Origin: Burkholderia diffusa
GTDB taxonomy: Bacteria; Pseudomonadota; Gammaproteobacteria; Burkholderiales; Burkholderiaceae
Assembly: GCF_902499115.1 (NCBI RefSeq)
Contig: NZ_CABVPN010000012.1
Span: 62,001 to 126,000, forward strand
Reading direction: 5' to 3'
DNA length: 64,000 nucleotides
Part shown: positions 36,125 to 44,988 of the stretch, one piece after another
Numbering within the stretch: position 1 is the first letter of the stretch
Layout: every line of letters begins with the position of its first letter
Made by a program: the position numbers and the translations under genes
The notes under the pieces: generated by a model
What the model was told of the DNA's origin: nothing
The model's input: only the letters and a program-made list of their open reading frames with translations
Databases searched by the model: none

Positions 36125-36146
36125 GCGCGCGGATCGCTCCGCGCGC
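36125..36146. terminator. Strong GC hairpin terminator between convergent genes
   Basis: GCGCGCGGA-TCGC-TCCGCGCGC, a perfect 9-bp stem, lies between the nitroreductase and Hsp20 genes. On the minus strand it is followed by TGTTTCGTT. Confidence 0.7.
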
Positions 36147-36200
36147 CGGGTTCTCCCGATGGGCGATGCGTGCCTGCATCGCCCGTTGCCCGTCGTCCGA

Positions 36201-36635
36201 TCAGCTGATCGTGAGTTTCTTCTGCCCGACCTGCGCCTTCTTCGGCAGCGTCAGCGACAGCACGCCATCCTGATACGTCGCCGTCGCGCTGGCGTCATCG
36301 ATGTCGCCGGGCAGCGAGAACGTGCGGCTGATCGCACCGCTGTAGCGCTCGCGCCGGATCACGCGTTCGCCGTTCTTCTGTTCGGTGTTGCGCTCGATCT
36401 TCGCGTTGACCGATACGGTATTTCCCGTCACCTGGACGTCGATGTCGTCCTTTGCGACGCCGGGCAGTTCCGCGTTGACCGTATACGCCTTGTCGTTTTC
36501 GGAGACGTCGATCTTCATCGACGCAAGATCGGGCTCGTCTGCCAGTGCCATGCCGCGTAGCGGCCTGAACAGCCCCTGGAACAGATCGGACACGGGTTCC
36601 ATCGAAAACGGATCGTAACGCGTCATGTTGCTCAT
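36201..36635 (-). CDS. Small heat-shock protein, Hsp20/alpha-crystallin family
   Basis: A 144-aa chaperone: short N-terminal arm (D-P-F-S-M-E-P-V-S-D-L-F-Q-G-L-F), alpha-crystallin domain over about residues 38-135 with the A-E-L-P-G-V and G-V-L-S-L-T-L-P-K markers. It holds unfolding proteins without ATP. The family also appears in the DosR regulon (HspX). The start uses AGGAG with 8-nt spacing. The FNR box at 36786-36799 is 157 bp upstream, giving a long leader; a transcript from the upstream DUF1488 gene is also possible. Confidence 0.95.
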   Translation of the reverse strand: MSNMTRYDPFSMEPVSDLFQGLFRPLRGMALADEPDLASMKIDVSENDKAYTVNAELPGVAKDDIDVQVTGNTVSVNAKIERNTEQKNGERVIRRERYSGAISRTFSLPGDIDDASATATYQDGVLSLTLPKKAQVGQKKLTIS

Positions 36636-36785
36636 GGTTCGTACTCCTCATACGGTGACATGCGACCGGCGCTTTCGTCCCGACAGCATCGGCCGCAATG
36701 AAGATCGGATGGCGCGACACCACATGCCGCGCATGGGACGAATGATCTTTCGAAATCCAGCGTACCCGCACGCCCCGGCACGCGC

Positions 36786-36799
36786 TTGATGCGCGTCAA
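36786..36799 (-). promoter_or_regulatory. FNR/ANR-type box for hsp20
   Basis: TTGATgcgcGTCAA. TACGCT (36759-36764, minus strand) begins 21 nt away. The box sits 13 bp past the stop of the DUF1488 gene. Confidence 0.85.
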
Positions 36800-36812
36800 G
36801 GGTGGCGGCCGA

Positions 36813-37088
36813 TTACGTACAGAACCGGAAATGGCCGCTGTGGAGCAGGATCGGCCGTCCGCCGATTTCCTCGAGCAGCCAGCGGGCAGTGCGCTCGATG
36901 GCGGGACGATGTCGCGCAAAGGCCTCGACGAGATCCTGCTCGCGAGGCGACGCCGCGCGGAAGTGGTCTTCCAGCGCGGCCGAGGTGATCGCGCAGCGCA
37001 CGCGGCGACCTTCGACGAGCGCCGGAAAGCTCAGCGCGGAATCGAGGTCGCAATACGTCGGATGTTCGGAAGGAAACGATATCTGCAT
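36813..37088 (-). CDS. DUF1488-family protein
   Basis: A 91-aa protein matching DUF1488: I-S-F-P-S-E near the start, F-P-A-L-V-E-G-R-R-V-R-C-A-I-T, A-L-E-D-H-F and a C-terminal R-P-I-L-L-H-S-G-H-F. The molecular function of the family is unknown. It starts 31 bp after the stress-protein gene at 37120 and is likely in its operon. The longer frame continuing through the stress gene is a shadow. Confidence 0.85.
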   Translation of the reverse strand: MQISFPSEHPTYCDLDSALSFPALVEGRRVRCAITSAALEDHFRAASPREQDLVEAFARHRPAIERTARWLLEEIGGRPILLHSGHFRFCT

Positions 37089-37119
37089 GATGATCACCTG
37101 CACAGGTGGCGCACTGGCC

Positions 37120-37590
37120 CTAGGCCGCGACCGTGGCGTGTGAGGTGTCCCCGCCGCGCACGAGCATGACCGCGCAACTCGATGCGCGAAGGAAGCGTTC
37201 GGCGACGCTGCCGAGCACCAGCCGCCGGACACCGCGTCGACCGTGCGTGCCGACCACGGCCAGATCGATCGAACGATCGACGACGTAGCGCTGCAGGCGC
37301 TCCGCGACGTCCTGCCCCAGATCGGTCTCGATGATTTCCGTCTCGCCGTTGACTGCCGCGCGCGAGATCGTCCGGTCGGCGTCTCGCAAGATCGCGGCGC
37401 CATGGCGCCGGATCTCGTCGAGCAAGGCTTCCGGCTCCATGCGGCCGCCGTAGGCGAACAGCGTGGATTTGTCGACGACGAACACGGCAAACAGGCGGGC
37501 GCCGCATAACCTGGCCATCCTGAGGCCTTCGTCGAGCGCCTGATTCGCCGAAGGACTACCGTCCGTGGCGACCATGATATTCGTGTACAT
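37120..37590 (-). CDS. Universal stress protein, single UspA domain
   Basis: A 156-aa UspA protein with M-Y-T-N-I-M-V-A-T-D-G-S and the complete ATP loop G-T-H-G-R-R-G-V-R-R-L-V-L-G-S. It is the fifth universal stress gene of the window and a near relative of that at 23770. It lies 84 bp after an FNR-type promoter and precedes DUF1488. Confidence 0.93.
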   Translation of the reverse strand: MYTNIMVATDGSPSANQALDEGLRMARLCGARLFAVFVVDKSTLFAYGGRMEPEALLDEIRRHGAAILRDADRTISRAAVNGETEIIETDLGQDVAERLQRYVVDRSIDLAVVGTHGRRGVRRLVLGSVAERFLRASSCAVMLVRGGDTSHATVAA

Positions 37591-37667
37591 GCGAACCTCG
37601 CTGATGAAGCGACGCGCGGGCGGCGTCCGGATTCGCTTCCATCATCGGTGCTCGCCGCAAGCAGGCG

Positions 37668-37681
37668 TTGACCGAGGTCAA
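37668..37681 (-). promoter_or_regulatory. FNR/ANR-type box for the stress gene at 37120
   Basis: TTGACcgagGTCAA. GATGAT (37641-37646, minus strand) begins 21 nt away. Confidence 0.85.
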
Positions 37682-37792
37682 CGGTTTGGAGCCGCGGCGA
37701 AACCGGCACGAGAAGAAACGGGCGCCGTTGGCCGGCATCCGGCCGACCGAGAGGCGAGACGCCGCATTGCCGACGGCTGACGGAATCTGTCG

Positions 37793-38230
37793 CTAGCCCG
37801 GCGGTTTCTCGTCTGACCGGAAGTCTTGCTCGATTTGAAGGATTTTCCTGGCGCACACATCGTATTGCCATCCCGGGCCGCCGTTGCTGTCATACATGCC
37901 CTTGCACATCGCCTTGAGCCGGATCACCGAGCCGCCGCCCGATTCCGCGCGTGATGCCCACAGATAGACTTCTCCAGCCAGATACGGTTGCGCCGTTTCG
38001 ATCCGGTCCGCACTGAATTGCGTGATTCGGGTTGACGAATGATCCTGGACGTAGCGCCGCGTGCGGCTCCACGCGCGGTCGCATTCGGACGGGGTCGAAC
38101 ACTGCAGCGATGCGGCCTGACGCATCGCAAGTAGTTGCGTCTCCGTCGACCTGAAGGTCGCGAGCCGGTCCGGTCCTGCACACGCATCCAGCGCAAGCAG
38201 CACGCCAACCATCAACATCCGTCGTTTCAT
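37793..38230 (-). CDS. Putative lipoprotein or secreted protein of unknown function
   Basis: A 145-aa protein with a basic start, a hydrophobic stretch and C17 in L-D-A-C, a poor lipobox because of the Asp; it may instead be cleaved as an ordinary signal peptide. The mature part has C-S-T-P-S-E-C-D-R-A-W and R-R-Y-V-Q-D-H-S-S-T-R-I, then two late cysteines, suggesting disulfides. Proteins of this general pattern are frequent in Burkholderia; their function is unknown to me. A minus-strand FNR promoter lies 174 bp upstream. Confidence 0.75.
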   Translation of the reverse strand: MKRRMLMVGVLLALDACAGPDRLATFRSTETQLLAMRQAASLQCSTPSECDRAWSRTRRYVQDHSSTRITQFSADRIETAQPYLAGEVYLWASRAESGGGSVIRLKAMCKGMYDSNGGPGWQYDVCARKILQIEQDFRSDEKPPG

Positions 38231-38397
38231 CGCCAATGCCTCGCGAGGCCGTGAGTTCCGCTCGCAACGGAACGGCATGATCGCGCTCGGCATCAAGCCG
38301 ACCGCATCGCGACTGGCATGCGGCATTTCGCATGCAGTCACGCACCACCATTGCGCAAGCGCTGAATTCAACTGTATTGCCACTCCGCCGAACGCGG

Positions 38398-38411
38398 TTG
38401 ATGTGTGTCAA
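38398..38411 (-). promoter_or_regulatory. FNR/ANR-type box for the gene at 37793
   Basis: TTGATgtgtGTCAA. TACAGT (38371-38376, minus strand) begins 21 nt away. Confidence 0.8.
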
Positions 38412-38498
38412 TCGCGCCTGTGCAGCGAGCGGCGGTGCGCCGATGCCGACCGCGCCGGTGCAGCGTCGGAGAAAGCGGCGCACGCTGCATCGATGCCG

Positions 38499-38512
38499 TT
38501 GACCAGCGTCAA
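38499..38512 (+). promoter_or_regulatory. FNR/ANR-type box for the P-type ATPase
   Basis: TTGACcagcGTCAA, followed after 21 nt by TAGCGT (38534-38539). Confidence 0.82.
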
Positions 38513-38634
38513 CGCCGACGAATCGGCGTGCGGTAGCGTCATTACAGGCAAGCAACGAGAACACCACTCGCGGCCCAGGCGCGCCGCCCTCGTCACTCGC
38601 GTCCATGTGCCGCTATCCATCCGGTTACTTCACA

Positions 38635-41019
38635 ATGTCAGCTCCCGTCAACACGGCTCCTGCGGAACCGGCGCGCCAGACGGCGCACTCCTCGCCGGAA
38701 CTCGCGGCACCGCCCGGCCTGTCGAGCGCAGAAGTACGCTCGCGCAAGGCCGAATTCGGCGCGAATGCGGTCAGGGAAACGACGCCTTCGTTCGGTCGAA
38801 TGCTCCTGTCCAAACTCTGGGCGCCGGTACCGTGGTTGCTCGAAGCCTCGATCGTCCTCCAGCTCGTTATCGGTGCGGATATGGAAGCAGCGGTGGTCAT
38901 CGTTCTGCTCGCATTCAACGTCGTACTGTCCCTGATACAGGAGCAGCGTGCGGCAGCCGCGCTATCGGTGCTGCGCAAGCAGCTCGAACCGACGTCCCGG
39001 GTCCGTCGCGACGGCCGCTGGATCCGCGTTCCGGCCGCCGATCTCGTACCGGACGATGTCATCGAGCTGCCGATCGGGGCGGTTGTCCCGGCAGACGTGC
39101 GCGTGATGAACGGCTTCGCGACCGTTGACCAGTCGATGTTGACAGGCGAATCGACGCTGATGGACGCCCCCGCCGGATCGACGGTCCACGCAGGTTCGAT
39201 CGTGAAGCGCGGTCGTGCGCTCGGCATCGTCACGGCAACGGGCACGCGGACCTATTTCGGTCGAACCGTCGAACTGGTGCGCATAGCCCATGCTCCGAGC
39301 GCCGAACAGCATGCGGTGCTGGCGGCGGTCAGGAATCTGGGGATGATCAACGGCACCATCGCGCTCGTCGCGCTCGGCTATGCCCGTCACCTTGGTTTCT
39401 CCTCCGGCGAGTTGCTCCGCCTCGCGCTCACGATGCTGCTCGCGACCGTCCCGGTGGCGCTGCCCGCGACCTTTACCCTGTCCGCCGCGCTCAGCGCACT
39501 TTCGCTCAGTCGGCGCGGTGCGTTGCCGACACGCCTGTCGGCCGTTCACGAGGCCGCGGCCATGGACGTGCTTTGCTCCGACAAGACCGGCACGCTCACA
39601 CGGAACGCGGCGGAAGTCACCGAAGTCGCGCCTCAGCCCGGTTACACACCGGAACAGCTGTTGGACCTCGCGGCACTCACTTGCGAACCGGCCGGAGACG
39701 ATCCGCTCGATGCCGCGATCCTTCGCGCGGTGGCCATGCGAGGCGGCGAACCGCGTCCGGACCGAACGGTTCGCCGCGTGCCGTTCGACCCCGACACGAA
39801 GATGTCGCAAGCCTTCGTGCAAAACACCGACGGAGAACCGATGCGCGTCGTAAAGGGCGCGTTGCAGGCGCTCGAACGGATCATGGTGTGCAGTTCCGAC
39901 GTGCGCACGAAATCAGACGCGTTCGCGCGCGACGGACAGCGCATCATCGCGGTCGGTGTGGAGGCGGCGGGCGGCCGACGCAGCCTGGTCGGACTCATCG
40001 CACTCAGCGATCCGCCGCGCGCGGACGCCGCGACGCTGATCGAGTCGCTCCGCGCGCTGGGCGTGCGCACCGTCATGGTGACGGGCGACTCGGCCGCGAC
40101 GGCCGCCGCCGTCGCGCACGACATCGGTCTGCGGCCGACGCCGTACCCGGGCGTCGACGGTTTCGATCGAGCGAAGCTGTCGCGGTTCGACGTATTCGCG
40201 CGCGTGATGCCCGAGGACAAGTACCGCCTCGTCCAGGAACTGCAGGGAGCCGGTCACGTGGTCGGCATGTGCGGCGACGGCGTCAACGATGCGCCCGCAT
40301 TGCGCCAGGCCCAAGTGGGCATAGCCGTGTCGAACGCCAGCGATGCGGCGAAGGCCGCCGCGGCGATCGTGCTCACGGAACCCGGACTGTCTGGAGTCGT
40401 CGCGGCCGTCAGCGAAGGGAGGATGGCGTCCCGGCGGTTGCTCACCTATACGTTGAACATGCTCGTCAAAAAGATCGAGATCGTATTGTTGTTGACGTAC
40501 GGCCTCGTCGCCTTGCACCGACCATTGATCACGCCGATGATCATGATCATCCTGCTGGTCACGAACGACTTTCTGACGATGTCGCTGACCACCGATCGCG
40601 CGGAGCCTGCGCAAGTCCCGCAGCGCTGGAACATGCCCCGCATCGTTCTTGTCGCAACGCTCTTCGGTTTTGGCAAGCTCGCGTTTTCGGCTTGCGTGAT
40701 TGCCTTCGGCGCATTCGAGGGCCATCTGGCGCCCTCGTCCATCCTGACGCTAGGTTTCCTGGCGATTGCGTTCGGCAATCAAGCGATGATCTACGTGCTC
40801 CGGTCGCGCAGGCATCTCTGGAGTTCGATGCCGAGCCTCTGGCTGCTCACTTCTTCCGTCGTCGACGTCGCGATCGTCTGTGCGCTCGCCCTGTCCGGCA
40901 CCCTGGTGAGCGCGCTCCCGCTACAGTGGATCGTCGGCGTCGCCGTGGCGGCATCGGGATTCGCGCTCGTCGTGGATCAACTGAAGGTTCTTGCCGGCCG
41001 TGGACTGAACATCGGCTAG
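38635..41019 (+). CDS. P-type cation-transporting ATPase (H+-ATPase/type IIIA-like)
   Basis: A 794-aa P-type ATPase: actuator loop with L-T-G-E-S, phosphorylation motif D316-K-T-G-T-L-T, K-G-A nucleotide-site segment, T-G-D-S and G-D-G-V-N-D-A-P-A-L hinge, and about ten membrane segments. There are no heavy-metal-binding N-terminal domains, and the lineage looks like plasma-membrane H+-ATPases; the ion is not proven. The ATG at 38635 (M-S-A-P-V-N) was chosen by family fit; neither it nor an ATG ten codons earlier has a good ribosome site. CtpF, another P-type ATPase, is in the DosR regulon. Confidence 0.93.
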   Translation: MSAPVNTAPAEPARQTAHSSPELAAPPGLSSAEVRSRKAEFGANAVRETTPSFGRMLLSKLWAPVPWLLEASIVLQLVIGADMEAAVVIVLLAFNVVLSLIQEQRAAAALSVLRKQLEPTSRVRRDGRWIRVPAADLVPDDVIELPIGAVVPADVRVMNGFATVDQSMLTGESTLMDAPAGSTVHAGSIVKRGRALGIVTATGTRTYFGRTVELVRIAHAPSAEQHAVLAAVRNLGMINGTIALVALGYARHLGFSSGELLRLALTMLLATVPVALPATFTLSAALSALSLSRRGALPTRLSAVHEAAAMDVLCSDKTGTLTRNAAEVTEVAPQPGYTPEQLLDLAALTCEPAGDDPLDAAILRAVAMRGGEPRPDRTVRRVPFDPDTKMSQAFVQNTDGEPMRVVKGALQALERIMVCSSDVRTKSDAFARDGQRIIAVGVEAAGGRRSLVGLIALSDPPRADAATLIESLRALGVRTVMVTGDSAATAAAVAHDIGLRPTPYPGVDGFDRAKLSRFDVFARVMPEDKYRLVQELQGAGHVVGMCGDGVNDAPALRQAQVGIAVSNASDAAKAAAAIVLTEPGLSGVVAAVSEGRMASRRLLTYTLNMLVKKIEIVLLLTYGLVALHRPLITPMIMIILLVTNDFLTMSLTTDRAEPAQVPQRWNMPRIVLVATLFGFGKLAFSACVIAFGAFEGHLAPSSILTLGFLAIAFGNQAMIYVLRSRRHLWSSMPSLWLLTSSVVDVAIVCALALSGTLVSALPLQWIVGVAVAASGFALVVDQLKVLAGRGLNIG

Positions 41020-41140
41020 CATGCCAGCCGCATGCCCGGACCGCGTGCCGGGCCGCCCGCCTTGCCGTCTGCACGGCGCGGCGATGTCACACGGCAAGCG
41101 TGGCAGTCTACGATCGGCCCGCCCTCCCAGTCAGCCCTGC

Positions 41141-41154
41141 TTGACGGACATCAA
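41141..41154 (+). promoter_or_regulatory. FNR/ANR-type box for the APH/P-loop kinase gene
   Basis: TTGACggacATCAA, 113 bp before the ATG at 41261. The -10 candidate at standard spacing (CTGCAA or TGCAAT) is weak. Confidence 0.75.
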
Positions 41155-41260
41155 GTCGAAACATGCGTGGGTCGGCTGCAATAGAGGGCGTCGAATCGGC
41201 GACCCTTGGCCGGTCAACCCGATCCAGTGACATCGAGCTGGCGAGAACCTGCCATGCCCG

Positions 41261-42943
41261 ATGCTCGTTTCGAACCCACTCCAGCGGGTGCGGCAACCCG
41301 AACGCGCGCCCCGTATAACCGACCCGTTCATCATGCCCCGATCGCCGCATGTTCCGTTCGCGCTGAGTCGCGGAGATGCACGACGAAAGTCGACGCAATT
41401 CGATCGCGCAATGCGCCGACCCGCCACCTATCCCCACCCCGCGGGCCGGATCGAGCGGATCGAAACCCATCTGTCCGTCGTTTATCTGGCCGGGCGCTAC
41501 GCGTACAAGCGCATCAAGCCGGTGCACTTCGCCTTCGTCGATCTCATGCGGCCCGCACTGCGGCGCCGCTGCGCGCTCGCGGAGTGCACGCTCAATCGGC
41601 CGTTCGCCGGCCCGCTGTACCTGGGTGTCTGGCCGCTCATCTCGCACGGCCGGCGATGCGCGTTCGCTGCACCGGTGCCGACCGGCGGGCGCCGGCGCCG
41701 GCGCCAGCAGCAGACGGTGCCGGGCGAGTACGTGGTGCGCATGCGCCGGTTCGACGCGCGGGCGATGTTGTCGGTTCGCAGCGCATCGCACGACGACGGT
41801 CTGGCGGATGCGGACGCCCTCGCCGAAACGCTGGCCCGCCATCATCTGCACGCGTCGCGCCGTGCGCCACGCGGCCGTGCCGGCAGCGCAGCGAGCGTCG
41901 CCGCCCAGTGCCGACCCTTGCTCGACACGCTCGACGTCACGGTGCCGGACGAAGCCGCGCTGCGCGCCTGGTACGAAGCCGAACTGACCCGCATCGCACC
42001 GCTGCTCGCCGATCGGCATGCGCTCGGCTTCGTGCGCGCGTGCCATGGGGACCTGCATCTCGACAACATCGTATGCTGGCGGAACCGGATCCTGATGTTC
42101 GACTGCATCGAATTCGACGACACGCTGCGCTGGATCGACGTGGCGAGCGATCTTGCGTTCGCGCTGATGGATTTCTCCGCTCACGGACGCGCGGATTGTG
42201 CCCACCGCCTCCTTTCCGGCTGGCTGGCACGCACGGGCGACCATGCGGCTCTGGGCGTGCTGCCGTGCTACTTCGTCTACCGTGCGCTGGTACGCGCGCT
42301 GACCGCCCGACTGCGCGGCGACGAAGCGGCGCGCGCCGGCTACTTGCGCATTGCGTCGGCGATGGCCGATGCGCGACGCGAAGCGCAACCGGTGTTGCTC
42401 CTGTGTCACGGGGTTTCCGGCTCGGGCAAATCGCTGGCCAGCCGGGCGCTGGCCGCGCAACTCGGCGCCATAAGGTTGTCCAGCGACGTCGAGCGCAAGC
42501 GCCTGGCCGGTGCATCGACCGACACCCGCCTGTCCCCCGGCGCCTATTCGGACACGGCGATCGACGAGATTTACGAAAGACTGCTTTCGGAGGCGCGTGT
42601 GGTCCTCGACAGCGGCTACACGGCGATCGTCGACGCGACGTTCCTGCGCCAGCACAACCGTTCCGCGTTCGTCGCCCTCGCCGCACGGCTCGGCGTGCGC
42701 GTCGCAATGCTCGATTTCACCGCGAGTCCGGCAACGCTCACCGCGCGCGTCGCTGCCCGGGCGGCGCGCGGACGCGATGCCTCCGATGCCGACACCGCCG
42801 TGCTGGCCCGGCAGATCGGGCATGCCGACCCGCTCACCGAAGCCGAAGCCGCGATCGCGATTCGTTTCGACACCGATTGCGATGCCGCGGCGTACGAAAG
42901 CCCCGCGTTCTGGGCGCCGTTGCTCGCCACGCTGCGCACATGA
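41261..42943 (+). CDS. APH-like kinase fused to P-loop kinase
   Basis: A 560-aa two-domain protein. Residues about 50-370 form an aminoglycoside-phosphotransferase-like domain with the catalytic H262-G-D-L-H-L-D-N and a D-C-I-E-F metal segment. Residues about 380-550 form a zeta-toxin/gluconate-kinase-like P-loop domain with Walker A G-V-S-G-S-G-K-S at 384-391. The same fusion occurs in Rv2004c of the DosR regulon; substrates are unknown. The ATG at 41261 lacks a clear ribosome site, and Met25 (41333) is an alternative. A single-domain relative is encoded at 47580. Confidence 0.88.
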   Translation: MLVSNPLQRVRQPERAPRITDPFIMPRSPHVPFALSRGDARRKSTQFDRAMRRPATYPHPAGRIERIETHLSVVYLAGRYAYKRIKPVHFAFVDLMRPALRRRCALAECTLNRPFAGPLYLGVWPLISHGRRCAFAAPVPTGGRRRRRQQQTVPGEYVVRMRRFDARAMLSVRSASHDDGLADADALAETLARHHLHASRRAPRGRAGSAASVAAQCRPLLDTLDVTVPDEAALRAWYEAELTRIAPLLADRHALGFVRACHGDLHLDNIVCWRNRILMFDCIEFDDTLRWIDVASDLAFALMDFSAHGRADCAHRLLSGWLARTGDHAALGVLPCYFVYRALVRALTARLRGDEAARAGYLRIASAMADARREAQPVLLLCHGVSGSGKSLASRALAAQLGAIRLSSDVERKRLAGASTDTRLSPGAYSDTAIDEIYERLLSEARVVLDSGYTAIVDATFLRQHNRSAFVALAARLGVRVAMLDFTASPATLTARVAARAARGRDASDADTAVLARQIGHADPLTEAEAAIAIRFDTDCDAAAYESPAFWAPLLATLRT

Positions 42944-42972
42944 GCGCGCGGGGCGCATGCCTCGGGCAAGCC

Positions 42973-42989
42973 GCCCGGCCGCGCCGGGC
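42973..42989. terminator. GC stem-loop between convergent genes
   Basis: GCCCGGC-CGC-GCCGGGC hairpin between the kinase gene and the CBS gene, without a T tract. Confidence 0.45.
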
Positions 42990-43004
42990 GCCGGCCGCGC
43001 AACG

Positions 43005-43454
43005 TCACGCGCGGAAACGCTGCTCCTCGATCTGCTGCAGCTTGCCGACTTCCACGACGCCGCTGAGCAACCCCGCGAGATGCTCGACGATATCGTCGAG
43101 CGTCACGATACCGACGAGGCGGCCTGCGTCGTCGACGACCGGCAGTCTCCGAATGCCCGACCGGCGCATCTCCTCGAGCGCGACGCCGATCTCGTCCGTG
43201 TCGGACACGACGACGAGACCCCGCGACATGATCTGGCCGGCCGTCACGTCGCCCGGATCGTCGCCGCGGGCCATCACCTCGATCACCAGGTCGCGGTCGG
43301 TAATCAGGCCGATCGGAATGGCTTCGCCATTGCGGTACTCAATCACGACGATGTCGCCGACGTGCGCGTGCCGCATGCGATCGGCCAGTTCAAACGCACT
43401 GCATTCGGCCGTGCACGTTTCGACCGGTTGGGTACTGATTCTTCCGATGTGCAT
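43005..43454 (-). CDS. CBS-domain pair protein
   Basis: A 149-aa protein made of two CBS motifs (about residues 7-65 and 75-130) with the V-G-D-I-V-V-I/I-T-D-R-D-L and G-I-R-R-L-P-V-V-D-D-x-G-x-L-V-G-I-V-T-L-D-D pattern. It resembles Hrp1 (Rv2626c), a DosR-regulon protein, and the second copy here at 51590. CBS pairs usually sense adenosine nucleotides; no effector domain is attached. GGGAGCC precedes the ATG. The FNR promoter is about 110 bp upstream. Confidence 0.93.
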   Translation of the reverse strand: MHIGRISTQPVETCTAECSAFELADRMRHAHVGDIVVIEYRNGEAIPIGLITDRDLVIEVMARGDDPGDVTAGQIMSRGLVVVSDTDEIGVALEEMRRSGIRRLPVVDDAGRLVGIVTLDDIVEHLAGLLSGVVEVGKLQQIEEQRFRA

Positions 43455-43557
43455 GATGAGGCTCCCATTGCCCTTTGCATGGACGATACGCATGCGCACC
43501 GCCCCGCGGCGACGCATGTTTCCCGAGTTCAGGGTAAGCGCGGCGCCCCGGGCAGGC

Positions 43558-43571
43558 TTGACGCACGTCAA
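43558..43571 (-). promoter_or_regulatory. FNR/ANR-type box for the CBS gene
   Basis: TTGACgcacGTCAA. TACCCT (43531-43536, minus strand) begins 21 nt away. Confidence 0.85.
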
Positions 43572-43745
43572 CCTGCCGCTCGCCGTCGGGGCCTGACGCG
43601 GCGCGGACGGCGAGGCGGCGACCGGCCATGATCTGCCTCAACGGCCACGCACGTGCCACCGATAACGTGGCGGTATGTCGTGAAATTCGATTCCGGCCGC
43701 ACCGCTGGCCGGCAACGCCACCTCCGTCCCGCGGATTCCGTCGCC

Positions 43746-44339
43746 ATGACCTACGCATTGATTCTGGTGAACTTCGCCGTGTTCATCGCCGAGGCGAGCG
43801 GCTGGCCGGTGCTCATCGATCTGTTCGCGCTATGGCCGCCGGCACGACCGGGCGTGCCGGCGGCACCGGGTTTCCACGTCTGGCAGTTGCTGACCTACAG
43901 CGTGCTGCATGCCAGCCTCGCCCATATCGCGTTCAACATGTTCGGGCTCTACATGTTCGGACGCGACGTCGAACGCGTGCTCGGGCGCGCGCGCTTTCTC
44001 GCGCTCTATCTGGCGAGCGTGCTGGCCGGCGCGATCACGCAGCTCGCGGTGATCCGGGCCCTGCCGCCCAGCGACGCACCGACCGTCGGTGCGTCGGCCG
44101 GCGTTTTCGGCGCGCTGATCGCCTATGCCGTGCTGTTTCCGAAACGACGCGTCGTGCTGCTGTTTCCACCGGTACCGATGCCCGCATGGCTCTTCGCGAC
44201 CGGCTATGCGTTGACCGAACTGCTGTCCGGCCTCAGCGGCGACACGAGCGGTGTCGCGCATTTCGCCCATCTCGGCGGAATGCTCGGCGCGCTCGCGTGC
44301 CTCGCCTTCTGGCGAACACGCGCGGACGAGCGCGCGTGA
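43746..44339 (+). CDS. Rhomboid-family intramembrane serine protease
   Basis: A 197-aa membrane protein with five or six helices. The catalytic Ser117 lies in G-A-S-A-G-V-F-G, the His is in H-F-A-H-L-G-G, and helix 2 has H-A-S-L-A-H-I-A-F-N-M. It cleaves membrane protein segments; targets are unknown. The start M-T-Y-A-L-I-L-V-N was chosen as the first hydrophobic methionine; upstream codons look non-coding and no strong ribosome site is seen. The divergent FNR box at 43558 is 180 bp away, so its control is uncertain. Confidence 0.88.
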   Translation: MTYALILVNFAVFIAEASGWPVLIDLFALWPPARPGVPAAPGFHVWQLLTYSVLHASLAHIAFNMFGLYMFGRDVERVLGRARFLALYLASVLAGAITQLAVIRALPPSDAPTVGASAGVFGALIAYAVLFPKRRVVLLFPPVPMPAWLFATGYALTELLSGLSGDTSGVAHFAHLGGMLGALACLAFWRTRADERA

Positions 44340-44344
44340 CGCCG

Positions 44345-44365
44345 GTTCCCGCCGATGGCGGGAAC
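44345..44365. terminator. Hairpin between convergent genes
   Basis: GTTCCCGCC-GAT-GGCGGGAAC, a perfect 9-bp stem immediately after the rhomboid stop and before the 3' end of the gene at 44371. There is no long T tract. Confidence 0.6.
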
Positions 44366-44370
44366 GCACT

Positions 44371-44835
44371 CTAGATGCTGAGATATCCCTGGAACAGCCA
44401 CGGTGGACCGGCTTTCTCGCCGGTCGCGCAACCGCTCGCGGCGGGCGCGCAGACGCCCGAGAAACCGGGCGACCCGTCCTGCCAGAACGACGGCACGAAG
44501 GAAAATTCGCCGTTGACCGTCACGACGAAGTCGCAATTGAACTGCGACGGCGCGAAAATCGTCACCTCGTGGAAGAACGACGTGGCCTCGTCATGCGCCG
44601 TGCTGCGCGCGGCAAGCAGCCCCCTGGAGTCATAACGCGCCGGCAGCGTGTAGATCTTCCCGCCGCGCTCGACCGCCTCCGCCGGTGTGAAAACGAGTTC
44701 CACGCCCGGGTACGGCAGGCGGTAAGGCTCCCGACAGATCGGGCCGTCGGGCCCGAGCGCGAGCGGCGGATGGACCCAGAGCGAAAGCGCGAGCGGGCTC
44801 GTGCGCTGGGCGAAGTATTCGGAAAGCCAGTTCAT
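44371..44835 (-). CDS. Conserved protein of unknown function
   Basis: A 154-aa protein without signal peptide or membrane segment, rich in Pro, Phe, Ser and aromatic residues, with a beta-rich appearance (N-C-D-F-V-V-T-V-N-G-E-F-S-F-V-P-S-F-W). Two Cys near the C-terminus. GGGAGGA precedes the ATG. A perfect FNR box is 118 bp upstream, with a GACGCT hexamer at the usual 21-nt spacing. I do not recognise the family. Confidence 0.7.
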   Translation of the reverse strand: MNWLSEYFAQRTSPLALSLWVHPPLALGPDGPICREPYRLPYPGVELVFTPAEAVERGGKIYTLPARYDSRGLLAARSTAHDEATSFFHEVTIFAPSQFNCDFVVTVNGEFSFVPSFWQDGSPGFSGVCAPAASGCATGEKAGPPWLFQGYLSI

Positions 44836-44946
44836 GGTCAGTCCTCCCGTGAACGGTCATTGACGTCGAGTTACGGAGCGTGTCTGCCGGATCGACGCGG
44901 TTGCGTCGACGGTTCATCCAGCGTCGCACGCCCGGCCGTGAGACGC

Positions 44947-44960
44947 TTGATGCCGATCAA
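44947..44960 (-). promoter_or_regulatory. FNR/ANR-type box, consensus match
   Basis: TTGATgccgATCAA. GACGCT (44920-44925, minus strand) begins 21 nt away, serving the gene at 44371. Confidence 0.82.
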
Positions 44961-44988
44961 GCACGCGACCGACATGCTGCCCGAGCGG